Assembly (NCBI GenBank): GCA_944990035.1
Contig: CALYLX010000026.1
Coordinates: 248,001 to 312,000 of the forward strand
Reading direction: 5' to 3'
Source of the DNA: Clitopilus passeckerianus
Taxonomy: Eukaryota > Basidiomycota > Agaricomycetes > Agaricales > Entolomataceae
Length of the DNA: 64,000 nt
Positions 1 through 11,643 of the stretch are shown one piece after another. How positions within the stretch are numbered: position 1 is the stretch's first letter; each line of letters opens with the position of its first letter. The notes below the pieces were generated by a model. That model did not search any database and was not told the origin of the DNA. It saw only the letters and a list, made by a program, of their open reading frames with translations. The translations under genes and the position numbers were made by a program.

Positions 1-476
1 TTAGCGTCATTTTGACTGCTCCCAGGCCGTTCCCAAGAGTTTGGGAACAGCGGCGAATGTAAGGGTCAACCGTCTCATCTGGGGGTATAGCTGAACGTTC
101 TTCCAGAAATCCTGGGCCTCCTCTGTCAAAGGATAGTGGATTGGTTACATTGCTGGCCAACGGTGTCAATGTAGCAATTGGCGTCGTGGATGATTACTAC
201 GCCAGGAATCTCAGATTCGATCTCTCCTGGGTGAGTCGCGCCTTTCGCCGCTTGGCAGAACAACTCTGACCTATCTCATCATAGGCCTTGCTGGAGTCCA
301 ATGGGTCAATAAGCGAGGAGGGTGCTATCGCACTCGCTACCACGAATTTACACCGTGCTTTAGGCGGAAAGTTGGGATCGGACCTGGTGGTGTATGAGGG
401 TGGCACCATCTTCGATTTCGAAAGCAAGGTTGCTGGCGTCATCTCGCTCAAGCGCGGAATTTACGAGGAATTTTGA
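1..476 (+). CDS. Amidohydrolase (metal-dependent hydrolase superfamily), C-terminal part
   Basis: Only the 3' end of the gene lies in the window. Reading from base 3 and removing two GT-AG introns (59-106 and 231-284) gives one continuous frame to the TGA at 474-476. The peptide contains PRVWEQRRINPGPPLS, then GVNVAIGV, ARNLRFDLSW, LESNG, ATTNLHRALG and a final DLVVYEGG / VISLKRG segment. From general knowledge, this is the layout of the last barrel strands and the C-terminal composite beta domain of fungal imidazolonepropionase-like amidohydrolases. The metal ligands and the active site lie upstream of the window, so the substrate cannot be judged. Both introns have typical agaricomycete lengths (48 and 54 nt). 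The family call is fairly secure from the motif order; the precise function is unknown. Confidence 0.75.
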
Positions 477-647
477 CCACCAATATTTGATTTATTCCCA
501 ATTTTATAAACACGGACTATATTCATCCATCCAAGTTGGACTACACTTGGCAGTATCCGTAAACAACACAAACAATATACACGTAGATCTTGCAGACGAT
601 ATCCGTAGGAGAGAGTAACATCAAGATGGAGAAATACAATCTTTGCA

Positions 648-3600
648 TTACTCAATATCACTATCGTCATCATGATCAACGACGTCTGCATCTCCTTGGG
701 GTGTAGGACTCGTAGCACTGAAAGGTGAATTGCGGGAGGGTGTAAACGCGCTCCTAAGGCCGGGAGAACCGAAAGCTCCTGTCGAGCTTCTTGCTCCCAT
801 TCCCAGCATGTACATGGATGAAATTGTGCGAGGCATTTGTGGCGTAGTTGGTGCCCTTGGTTGAATGTGGCTGGGCATCGGCACCTTGAGGCCCAAGCTG
901 GCAAACGGATCTGTACCGTTGGCACCAGATACCACTCGTTGTTGTGGTTGAAGGTTCAGCGAAGGCGAGTGGCGGAGGCGAGGGCTGGACATCACATTCC
1001 CGAATGTGGGTACTGGGCCTGTTCCCGTTCCAAGCGGAGGAGGGGTGTTTAAGCCCGACGGAGTCGAAGGCGAGCTCCTGATCCAAGAAACCCATCCATT
1101 GCTTGGAGGTGCTTCGTTGCTGCTAGCGGGAGCCTGAAGGGACGGCTGCACAACCTCGCCATGCATGGCTTGCTTCAAAGCCGCAATATCATGTTCTATA
1201 TCGGCCAACTTCTGCGATAGGTCTAGGAATGCTTTGCGAACGGTAGGTTCCTCGCCCGAAATAAACGCTCGGACTTGTGCCTCGACTTCGTGTGCACCGG
1301 GTGCCTTGTCCTCGTCATCTCCAAGCAGAGCAGACGTCCTAGCCGAAGGGAGAGGTGTAAGCCCTGGGGATGCCAAAGCACCGGGAATAGACAGCAATGC
1401 TTCGTAGCCTCGGGCTACCAGTTCTTCATCTGCAGCGCGTATCTCCAGCTCCACACGAGCATCTTCGTTCCACTGTGCCAGTCGTTTGGCAGCTGCCTGG
1501 ATGATTGCAGGGTCGACCTGCGAACCTGCAGGAGGCGATTTGAGGCTGTCCTTGAGTGTCTCGAGGGAGCGATGGCAATCACGGAATCCGCGCTGCAGTT
1601 CGTCGTACCGGTGGCTCGTTTCTGCTAGCTCGGCGAGAAGCGGGTGAGGAAGAGCCTGAGACGGTGGCAGCTTCAGTAAGAGCTCGGCTGGTGATTCAGG
1701 TATAGAGATGGGTGCAATGGCCTCCTTTGGATCGACATCAGCGTCCGTGAATAATAGGGAGGGAACAGGGGCTGTCGGGGCTTCTGCTTGAGTAGCGGGG
1801 GTGTGGGGTGCATCATCCTGAACAGGTGGGGCATATTTGACAGGTGGTTGTTCAGAGGAAGGCTCCACGTGAGTTATGGGTGGGGTACTGCTATCGTCCT
1901 TCTCGACTGCAGCCTCAGAGCTTGAAGGAGGCAGGACTTGCCCTGAAGCTGCCGGCCCCACTGCTTCAACGGAAGCAGCTGAAGGGGCAGCCTGGTCAAG
2001 GAGGATACTGGCCACTTCTTCCTCCTCTTCCTTCAAAGATTCGGAAGTACCATTGGGTACCTGATCCACATCAGGTTCAACCTTTGTTGATGAGTTGGCT
2101 TCTTCAGCGGGCCTGGGGATTTTGACCAGTGGTTGGTCTGGAGGCTGGTTGGCAGTTTCTGGCACGTTGGCGGCGTCATCCTGGTCCTGCGGCGCGGTAT
2201 TAGGTAGAGCTTCTGCATCCTCTTCGTCTGACTCCTCCGACGAGGCAGAAGCGCTCGATGAAACCACATCTTCCTCTTCTACGTCAGGGAGAGACGTCGG
2301 CAACTCTGCATCCTGAGGAAGTGGGGAAAGGGATGCCTCATCTTCCGCAGGCAGGAAATTCTCTGTTGAGTCTGATGGCTCTGCGAGGCCTAGTTTGGTG
2401 GCATCGTCCACCAGTCCAGCACTTTTGTCAGATTGATCGACTTGTGGGGGTATGAGCGTTTCGGAAGAAACAACCGGCTCGACCACAACGGGAGGTAGAG
2501 GCGTCTCTTTGGGAGGCTGAGCTGGTGGTGGTTGTACTTGTGGTTGTGGATCCGGAGGTAACGGTTTTTGCAGCAGGAGTGGAGTTCCTGTGCTCGGCAG
2601 CTCTCCCTCTGCCTGCTTCGACTCCCGGAACTGCATAAGATCCTCCATCTGTGGCTCCCCTCTCCCTCTCGAAAGTAAATTCGCCAACTCCAACCGTCTC
2701 CCTCTCTCCCTCTCCAACTCCCTCGTCAACGCTTCAACGGCACTCTCAGCCACGGCAATCCTCGCAACCGTCCCTGGCGAAGCGTCCGAAGTACCACCAA
2801 AGCTCTCATCCAGCAGCTGGCGAGCATTTCCAATCATAGTTTCTTGCAACGAAGGGAGGTCTTCAGGATTCCTCCTCAGTCCTTCTTCGGCCTTTAGTAC
2901 CCATTTCTCCAATTCCTCGCGCAGCTTCTCTTCCCGGCTGACCATCCGAATCCTCAACGCCACCTCCCTCCTCCGGCCGTAGGATTCCTTCATGAGTTCC
3001 CCTCCCACCTCGTCCAGAGCAGCTCTCAGTTTCTCAGTTTGCCGTTCGAAGAAATGCAGTTGGTCTACTAGGTTGGCGATTTGCTCCGAGAGAGAATCCG
3101 TAGTTGCTGTATGTCGAGTTTTGAGGGTGGCGATTGCCTCTTGGAGGATGTCGGTTGATTTTTGGGAGAATTTCCTAGAAACGATAACAATAAGAGAATG
3201 AAGTGAATGAAAGAAAAAGGGGCTTACATGTATCTGGATACCATTTTTGCAGCGGTGTTGTCTTCGAGCTTCATTTGCTGTAGCTCGTATTGGGTTTTAG
3301 CCAACTCTTGCCGGCTGTGTTCCAATGCCTTCCTTTCCGCCTCGAGCTTGCTCTCCGACACAGATAACTCTCCCTGCGCACGAGCCAGTTCGTTTTCCAG
3401 CTTTTCGGTCGAAGTAGAGAATTCCGCAACCAATCTCTGCAGTCCGGCTTTCCCTTCATTTAGACTGTGGACGGGGCTGGGGGGTTGTCCAGCCAATGCA
3501 CCAACAGCGACGGAGGCAGATCTAACGTGTGCAGAGCCATTTTGAGAGCGAGCGCCTCCTTGCAGGGAGCGTACGAGGTCTGCGTACTCCTTGACCACCA

Positions 3601-4168
3601 AATCTGACATTTTAGCGGCTCCTTCCGCAGCTTTGACCTTCATTTCGAGTTCTAGCTCCCTGGACTTTCCGGCTTCTTCACGGCCGCGAATGCGGGAAGC
3701 CAGCTCATAGGCGTTGTCCTCCGCGAGTTTGGCTTTGGCTGCCTCTCCAGTTGCAGCTGCAAGTTCTGTGGTTCGCTCGAGGAGCGCTTGTTCCGTCAAG
3801 GAGAGTTTGTCCGAAAGCCGGCGGAGTGATAGGGTGAGCTGTTGGGATTGGTATACGGCAGGGTGGGATTGGGGGAGCGAGTCTGGATGAGGATTGTCAC
3901 GTAGTGCAGACAATTCAGATTCTAGGGCATCATTCATCCGTTCAAAGTATGCCACTCGGTCGTGGGCGTTGGAAATGTCCAGAGATTGCCGTTGAAGCTT
4001 CAAGGATGCCTGGTGAGCTTCATCCTTTGTAGACTGGGATTAGACGATGGCTGCTCGAATCAGAGGGTTGACTGAACGGCATGCCTGGAATTGGGCTACT
4101 GCTTTTCGCAGGCTGGCTAGCTCGGCTGCGAACGGGTGGTCCTCATTGAGATTCTGATCTGATTCCAT
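648..4168 (-). CDS. Long coiled-coil protein with proline/serine-rich acidic middle
   Basis: I do not recognise this family. The model starts at the ATG complementary to 4166-4168 (MESDQNLNEDHPF). It has one intron close to the start and a clear 53-nt intron at 3227-3175 that splices MVSRYM to KFSQKS. The last exon runs to the TAA at 648-650, giving about 1,130 residues. The first 500 or so residues are heptad-rich, with many E, K, Q and L and few prolines, as in a parallel coiled coil. A long acidic P/S/E-rich region follows, then a second short helical stretch and a Ser/Pro-rich tail ending in an acidic DHDDDSDIE. The first intron has two possible donors, a GT and a GC site 15 nt apart, and both keep the frame. 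A scaffold or tether role is inferred only from composition. Confidence 0.7.
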
Positions 4169-4564
4169 GATATTGAGTCCGTATGAGCATGAAAGAGGGG
4201 GGTCCTGTGGCCTATAGAGGTCAGTGCAGAACGCAGGCCGTCGGTGCAGTGTGAAAACACGTTTAGCAGCAAGCTAGCCCGAGTTCGAGATCATGTGATC
4301 GAGTTAGACGCGACGTGTCGCGACGCGTCCCCGGTCCATGTCGTATTAACTCTTTGTTGTTCACTCAGCAGCCCTCAAACATGCTTGGGGCGGGCTCTCA
4401 CACCCTACATTGTCTGATTTGGCCGCCCCGTGCTGTCCGAAATGATCCAAAACGTGTGGGACAAAACGTTGACTGCATCTCCACCTGGTCCTTATCGTCT
4501 TCACGTAATTTATACAAAATTGAAGATTTGGTATACTATCGTCTAAGATATACTAATAAGCCAG

Positions 4565-4916
4565 TTAACCTGAAGTAGGTCTCTCTTCCAATTCGGGAAC
4601 CGGTCCTTGAGTACAATACTAGGTAACAATAAGTCAGAACCGTTTTGTGGGTCAGAATATTTTTCTCTTACGCTAATGAAGGGACTACAGTAACAGCCAG
4701 GTTTGGCATTGCAATCAGCAGCTATTTGGCAGGGAGTGCTCAGACAAGCAGCAGCTATGAAGGCTATGAGCTTTAAGAACGCAATAGGTCGTAGAATAAC
4801 GTACCAGGTCTCTCAAGTGAGCTGAGAATCAACCCGGCGGGTCTAGGGAATGCAACGGTTGTGCTAACCATTGCGCTGACAGCGACAAGAAGAGACGCGG
4901 TAGAAAGGGACTTCAT
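4565..4916 (-). CDS. Small secreted cysteine-rich protein with knottin-like spacing
   Basis: Three exons (4916-4805, 4754-4672, 4618-4565) are separated by introns of 50 and 53 nt with GTACGT and GTAAGA donors and TAG acceptors. Together they encode 82 residues. The N-terminus (MKSLSTASLLVAVSAM...VAFPRPAG) is a convincing signal peptide. The mature part holds six cysteines spaced C-x4-C-x5-C-x5-C-x1-C-x6-C, including the piece CNAKPGCYC. Inhibitor-cystine-knot peptides show the same order, with one residue between C4 and C5. A TTTAAA-like box lies about 65-70 bp upstream of the ATG. Each exon alone is too short to stand out, but the splice phases agree and no stop interrupts the model. The biological role (effector, inhibitor or antimicrobial) is unknown. 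Confidence 0.7.
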
Positions 4917-6009
4917 CTTGTGGTTTTATTGTGGGGTAGATGGTGACTGGTGATGCTTGAAAAACCAGCTTCGTCGACCTTTTAAACCTCTCCGTAATTT
5001 CCTTATCTGCATCCGACCCCGATAGAACTGCACGACAATCAACGAAAATCAATATCAAATACGTCGTTGGAACTGGGTAACGGTCTATGACTGAATTGAT
5101 TTTCACTTGGATTTTGGTTGACATGAGATTGACATGAGAGCGGGGTGTGGCAGCTGTCGGAAGCGGTCCGCACGCACTCATAGTATACCTGCTCCATTAT
5201 ACATGTCGAAAATCACCTGAGTATTTCATGGAGGAAGAGATCGAGTAGAAATCATTCGTAAGGCGAAATAAAAAGTGTCAGGAATCAGTGACATGGGGTC
5301 ACTGGGAGCTTCTAGTCGCCACAGTTTCAGTGAGAGGTGCTCGTATCTCTGACTTTTCAACCCACGCGGTATTTCGTCACCGAGACTTAACCAGGTGACC
5401 ACAGTCAGTACTCCTAGCACAACTCGTGAACATGTTATTGTATCCACACTGTCTTACGAGACAACATAACCTAGGGCTCCGAGATCGGTAACGTCGAATT
5501 GTAGCCACTTCAACCCGTTAATCGAGCGGACGTCTGGCGAACATCTAACTACGACAGACAGGCATGGTAGATCATCAGTGTATTTTACTTCTGAGAACGG
5601 ACACGCGTGACGCGTCCGTTGTTCAGCAGCTACTGAAGATGGATCAAATTCTTTCATTTCGACCTGATAACACCCCGCGAACGCATGTCATACGCTCCTG
5701 TACAGTAGATGGAAGTTCTCGTAAGGTCATACTTACATTCAGACTCATTAGACGAATCATACAGCATGGATATGAAATGTCATGACCATGCACGACGAAT
5801 GAATTTGCATAATTGTACAAGGTAACAGGAGGAGTTGGATAATGTCATAATTGTGGAAGGCCTCAATGGTCCGAGGCAACTCTTCATGATGCAAAGCACA
5901 GCTTCGCATGCGCAACTCCAAGCTTCAAGTTCGTTCTAGGCAATACAATGCGACGTTAGTAAACCTCCGACATGCTTTCAAAAAAAAAAAGAAGCATGCC
6001 TTGTGTGAT
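4917..6009. other. Intergenic, no supported gene
   Basis: Only short open frames without family resemblance or splice support are present. A run of ten A residues lies near 5980. I see no RNA gene or repeat here. Confidence 0.6.
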
Positions 6010-6204
6010 TCAGATGCAGCAGCGTTGGCCGCTGGCGCAGGGGTACGGATCGTCATAGTAGACAGGGCGCCAGCCAGCGGGGCAATCGATCGAGGTCGAC
6101 TGGCAGATAACGCCTTTACCAGGATAGGCTTGGTCCTGGCAGGTCGTAGCGCTGCTGGCGATAACAGCAGAGAGTAAAGCAAAGGTGATAGAGAGAAGCT
6201 TCAT
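6010..6204 (-). CDS. Small secreted cysteine-rich protein, 64 aa
   Basis: This is a single exon from the ATG complementary to 6202-6204 to the stop at 6010. The first 20 or so residues (MKLLSITFALLSAVIASSA) form a textbook signal peptide with an Ala-rich cleavage zone. The mature chain of about 44 residues has six cysteines spaced C-x11-C-x6-C-x14-C-x5-C-C, and it ends in a CCI tripeptide. Pro, Tyr and Gly are frequent and Lys is scarce. A TATATAAA box lies 77-84 bp upstream of the start, so it looks like a strongly promoted gene. I do not recognise the family. It is unrelated in cysteine spacing to the knottin-like protein 1.1 kb away, although both are secreted and on the same strand. Confidence 0.75.
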   Translation of the reverse strand: MKLLSITFALLSAVIASSATTCQDQAYPGKGVICQSTSIDCPAGWRPVYYDDPYPCASGQRCCI

Positions 6205-6280
6205 TGTGTAAGAGATGTGTTGGTTGTCTTGGATGGTTTGAAAAGTAGTTTGTTGAGAGCTGGTAGGGAGATATGGGGAG

Positions 6281-6288
6281 TTTATATA
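6281..6288 (-). promoter_or_regulatory. TATA box of the 64-aa secreted protein gene
   Basis: The minus-strand sequence reads TATATAAA, about 80 bp upstream of the ATG at 6204. The other small cysteine-rich genes in the window have the same geometry. Confidence 0.6.
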
Positions 6289-8370
6289 GAGAAACACTCC
6301 CTCAGCACTTGCCGAATATGCATATATTATTATCGAAGAAGGGTGGAGCTTCTTGTGTCTCATCAAAGGGGGGGTGGACGCGCCCATCTGGCCATTTGCA
6401 GACAACGCGCTTGTGTAGTTTTTCTTTGAGGGTCCAATTCTCGTGGTCTAAGTACTGAGATTTCTTTCAGAAAAGGTTAAGTCAAGCTTGATATTGGAGC
6501 GACAATGTAGTCGTATGAGACGGCATTCTGTAATCCTATTGAGCTTGTAGAATCGAAAGGGAAATTATGACGGTACTCGCCCAATGAAGGCATCCATTCC
6601 GAGTAGCTTCGCATCGAGAGTGTTAGATATCTTCTCCACTGTAATTGGCATTGACAGGGTAACCCTGTATCGGTATGGTTGCTGCTAACCGAGAAAGAAA
6701 GGCGCCAACAGTGTACGTTCGGGGTGTGGCTTGTGAGCGATTTTAAATGCATAATGCCAAGCTGTCCATCGGTTTCAGACATGGAAAAAGCATTACTTTG
6801 GCAACATTAACCCGCGTAGGGGAGAGACAGCTCCATCCTCGTAGAAGCATGTTCGCTTTGGGCAAAATGAGCATGACAGAAAGTGGGGTTGGACGCTACT
6901 GCGATTTCGGCATGCAGTCAGAAGTGTGAGACTATGAATTGATAGGTATCGCCGGATATTGTGTCCACCTTAGCTTCGTATGAGGACCTTAGATTTTACA
7001 GAAGATTTAGCTAGGCATAGAGCTCATCACGCAGCTAGGAAAGATTGGACCATAACAATCAAGCTTCAAGGTACGAGCAAACTTCAATCGGAGAGCAGGT
7101 CAGCTTGAGCACCCCTAGGCAAGGACTATCGCGAAGGGAGGTTTCATAGGTATTCCTGTAGTTCGCGTTTCGTCCATTTTAAGTCTTCAGCGTCCCGAGA
7201 ACCGAGCATTGGGAGGTGGAGGAGAGTGTACAATATTTGTGTATGCTTGGCTCAGGCCTTTGACTGGCGCGTTTGATCGACAAGGCTTAGACTGCCGACA
7301 TGCCGAGGAAATGAGGCCTTCTCCCGAACCTTCCCCACCCCCACAAAGTCAACGCCACCTCTGAATTACGTCTTGGTCAGAGAAGGGTGCTGTAATGGTA
7401 CCAATTTGAAAGTCGTCACGTCTTCGTGTTTGGAGAAGAACCTCTGGAGCCGAACTCACCGGTATGCATCTTTAAGGGTCCTAATGCTTCATCTGTTTGG
7501 CTTTGTGGCATTGAAATGGAATCTTGGAGAGTTGGCGGTGATATAACTTCTAAGTCAAGGGAGCAGATTCTCTGCTCTAACACGGGGGAAGAGACCATCG
7601 TTACACTTGAAATCAGAAAGATTCATCACCACATCTCTGAACTCAAGAAGTTCCAACGAAGTTATACTACGTCCCGCAGACCGCGGATTGGCTTAAATGA
7701 AGTAAACTGAAAGCTTTTTTCAACTCCGAGTCTCTACCCTTTTACGACAAAATGGACCCTTACCCGATATTCGATTTCGCAACTCCAACATCAGCAATGC
7801 CTTCATGTATCTGTACCATATTCATTTTGACAAAAGGAGCGGTCGTACCCTCGAAACTACGATGCGTACCAATAAATGAATGATCCAGATGTGCTTCTTT
7901 GCTTTTCATATTAACTTCAGCTACCCAATGAAGATGTTCTCAGAGACTGAGCTCCGCCCGTTAATGAGGACTGCATTGCCTTCATGACGAGGTTATACCA
8001 GGCTCCGCCAACTCAGTATTGCCAGCCAATTGGCGATGATCGGAGACTCCTTCGAGGTCTAGCAGGCATGCCTGGAAATCCCAAACAAATCTCCTCCCAT
8101 ATCGTATCAGTCGAGCCAATGGCACGCTCACAACATAATATGCACGCTGATGATGCACGCAAAAATCACCTCGCCCGAGCCAATGGCCAACGTAAGAATG
8201 AAGACCTTGAGACGTACTCTAGGCACAGTACGAAAATTGATGGACGTGCGAAAGCAAGTTGGAATGTAGCGTCGATATATTATACAAAGCTCGCGGCTTC
8301 GCCACCTCCAGGTAATCTCGTAGCAGTAGTCGACACTGTATACCCTCATAATTAGAAACGCGGAATGCTT
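6289..8370. other. Intergenic, no supported gene
   Basis: There are several open frames of 60-123 codons on both strands. None shows a signal peptide, a family motif or a consistent splice model, and base composition is unremarkable. It ends at the stop of the minus-strand TFIIIC gene. Confidence 0.5.
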
Positions 8371-11323
8371 CTACGAGCTAAACGACCCCTCCGAATCATC
8401 CACATCCATCTCATCATCCTCCAGCTCCCTCCTAATATGTTCAATCCCCGTATACGGAACCTTATCCTTGATCCACCTTCCCCACAATTCATCAATCCTA
8501 CAAAGCCCAGACGCCGTAGCGGAAGCCAAAAGCCCCGCTGCAGCAAGCCCATTACTCGTATTCCACACCACGCGGTGTATACCGACTTCGTGAGGCCATG
8601 CTCCGATACAGGCTGCGTCGGCTTTGATCCTATCTCTGGATTCTCCTTGACTGGGTTTGACTTTTGGTACGGGCCTATCTTGGGTTTCCTGTGCAGCATG
8701 TTCAGGTAACGATAGACGGGAAAGAGTGGCGAACAAACCTGCGGATAGAAACGTTCAAGCATCCTATACACTCCGGTTTTGCGGTTATAGTCCAATTGAT
8801 AGATCTTGTGGATGAAGAATGGCTGGAAGACTCGTGAGCTCGATTCCTATGACCTTTGGACGCAGCTTACCACAAGCCCACCCCGTCTCGTTGACCTCAG
8901 GGTGTTCGTAGTGATGCAGCTTCCATCGGCAGCTCCGACTGCAAGTTGAGGATGGAGATCAGATGTACTGACGCTCTAAGTCACAATCGTCGGTGGCATA
9001 ATAAACTCAGCTTTGAAACAAAACTTACCCAGACGGGTCCCTGAGGCTCCAGCAACGTATGGCCTCTACCAAGCATGCTGGGAGATGCTGAGTACGCCTT
9101 GACGATGTTCTCGTGGTCGATAGTGACGGGTCCGCCTCCAAAAGGTGAGAATGCCATTGTATTGATGACGTCTGCAGGCTCGACATTAGTGCCAATATCT
9201 TCATGCACTCTGGGCTGAACTGACCTCTAGTTCGATTCATAACTGATCCATGTCCTTCCCTGATGTCAGTCATGCACTCCACGCCGTCGTACCCTCCACT
9301 GGCAATGACGGTCGGATCGCCGTCCAGGTTTGGCGCACCGGAAGGTAGAGAGGGAGGTGCTTTTATCCAAGCCAGGGCACGAATAGCAGATTGGTGCACG
9401 GTGATGTAGTGCGTGGGGAAGAAGTTGGTTATAATGGGTACATCTGCCATAATCCATGTCAGTTCAGTCGTCTAAACATCAGAAAGATACACGAACCAGA
9501 AGAAGCAGTGAGAGATTTGAGGTATTGACCGATGTCATATACGGCGATGATACCTGACGAAAACGTGAATAAGGAACTCTAGCCAAACGAAAAATGTCTT
9601 ACCATTCGTGGTCCCAATGGCGACAATCTCGCTGTTACCCCAGTCGAAAGCCCAACAATTCGTTTCCTCGAGCTGGATTCTGATTAGAGGCTCAGGCAAC
9701 TTGACTATTCACGGGTTAGCCAATGACTAGTCGCGTGAACAGCAAACCCACCGAAGACAGGTTCGGAATCATCATAGCCAGGCGGTCGCACATCCCTGGG
9801 ATCAGGCACGACGTACACTGACCATGACCCGTCCTCAAAGGAGCCGGCGAGTAAACCAAGCTTTCTGGGTCGATGTGTAGCTCCATCCTACCCGAGAAGT
9901 GAGTGCTTATTTTTGTAGAGATCTAAGACCACATTTATACCTCGTCGTGGGATGGCAAGGGGCACCACTTCAACTCATGCGCGGGGCCAGCGTTTATGCA
10001 AAGGACCATTTCACATTTGAGTTCACCAACGTCGTTGTCCCCCCCGGTGGAGGATCCTGATGGGCCTAAGGACCAAATTTGGATGCAGGCATATGCGGGT
10101 CGCATCACCCTTACACCAATTTCGGGCGAATGGTTATGGGATGGAAAGGGCGCGGCTGCGAGATATTGCTTGAAGGAGTGAGCTGTAGGATCCGTCAGAA
10201 AAGGAAACCGCGGCGAGATGAAGTAACATACATTCTCGGTAATCCGCATGTATGGGACACCAGTCAATACCCCACACCGGCGCGCCTGCATTGAGGATAT
10301 GGCCGCTACTTTCCGCCATAAAATCGGCTGGAGTCAATTTGAAAGTTAGCTTATAATCGCCCCTGGAACACTGAATTAACTGACCAATTTTCTGAGTTGC
10401 AAACAATTCCATCTGGACTTGGGCTTGACTATCGAAAGGCCCCAGTAAGCAGGTAACGGGAGGTGGTGCTGCGATTATCCCATCGACGAGGATATTCGTA
10501 CTACTTGGCAAGTACGGGGACGCTGCGCTGAATAGAAAAGAGCTGCATCAGTAGGAGACTTGCGGAAGCCAGGAAAGCTCACTCACTCTCTGTCAAGCAC
10601 CTCCCAACCATTCTTCACCCGAACATTCTCGTATACCCTAGGCCTTCGGGACCCATCTGATTCGAGATTAGTGCCAACTTGTTTGGCCTCCTTGAACCAC
10701 CCTCTGTCCTCAGTTAACTCCCACAGAGGCCCATTTCCGACATTATATCCCCAAGCTTTATTGACGCGATCCGTCACCTTTGCATTATGCGTGAAGTTGT
10801 TCGTCATCGTGATTACTGGTGCCTTGAATAGGTTTGGCCGTTCTTCAAGTCTTTCAACGCGCCCTGTTCGTATATGCAGAGGCATGGCTCTATGTCGGTG
10901 ATGCACGCTGGGTGTGGGTAGAACATATTGTTGACGTTTGGCGGGGCGAGAGAGGCTAGATTGAGACGTGGCTAACTGCAGAGGTCAGCGCATATAGTCA
11001 TAATTTCAAGCATAATACCTACCTCGGGAACTACCCTTTTTCTTAGAAACCGATTTCTTGCTGGCCTTAGCCTTAGGCTGGTCCATTTCAACGTCAGGCT
11101 CGTCGTCGTCAAGGTCTTCCATATCTTCATCCTCATCGGGCAGCTCATCGTTCTCCGCGGTAACAGCAGCTTCTGGAGCAAAGTCGCTTCCACTATCTCC
11201 TTCTTCTTCGTCGTTCAAACCCGCCGCAGGTATAGACGGTCCTGCCTCAGCATCTTCTGGACCTGCTCCAGACAAAGCCGTGTAGTCAACTTGAGATGTC
11301 CTAGGCCTGAGTTTTCGCGCCAT
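8371..11323 (-). CDS. Transcription factor TFIIIC WD40 subunit (TFC6/Sfc6-like)
   Basis: The gene starts at the ATG complementary to 11321-11323 (MARKLRPRTSQVDYTALSG). A long acidic linker with a Lys/Ser-rich basic patch follows, then several exons with beta-propeller features. The C-terminal exon contains HEVGIHRVVWN, LLASATASGLCRIDELWGRW and a final acidic/serine tail. From general knowledge, the block 'W-N ... LLAS-t-sGLCR-D-L-GRW' is characteristic of the fungal WD40 subunit of TFIIIC, the factor that binds tRNA-gene B boxes for RNA polymerase III. The repeats are split by introns of about 50 nt. It is divergently transcribed from the dehydrogenase at 11.6 kb, sharing 320 bp. Exact exon borders in the middle were not all resolved. 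Confidence 0.75.
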
Positions 11324-11643
11324 TCTTACGACATGCAGTGAGGCTTAGACGGGAGAGAAGAATGCTTCAGTTGATTGATATTTGGACGTCGCGACAAGCA
11401 CGCTCATGGTCGTCGCAAACAGTGACAACCACTTGCCTGTATCGGAGATCGGATACCGGACCTCACTAGATATCTAATCTTATCAACCTTAGTCATCCGG
11501 CTATGCGCATTACCCGGAACTCCTTGGTTGCCCTAAGTATGATATTGGTTCCGTTCGCACCTAAATGTCGTCAACACCGTGGACTTCGACCAAAGTGACC
11601 AAAGTGACCCAAGCAACCGCATCTGCGCTAATAATCATTGACG
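11324..11643. promoter_or_regulatory. Shared divergent promoter, TFIIIC subunit / dehydrogenase
   Basis: 320 bp separate the two opposing start codons. The sequence contains a direct 'accaaagtg' repeat near 11590-11605. No clear TATA element is visible on either strand. Confidence 0.5.

Noticed and set aside
7984..8355. Open frame of 123 codons before the TFIIIC stop
   Set aside because: No motif, and it converges on a well-supported gene without a plausible spacing.
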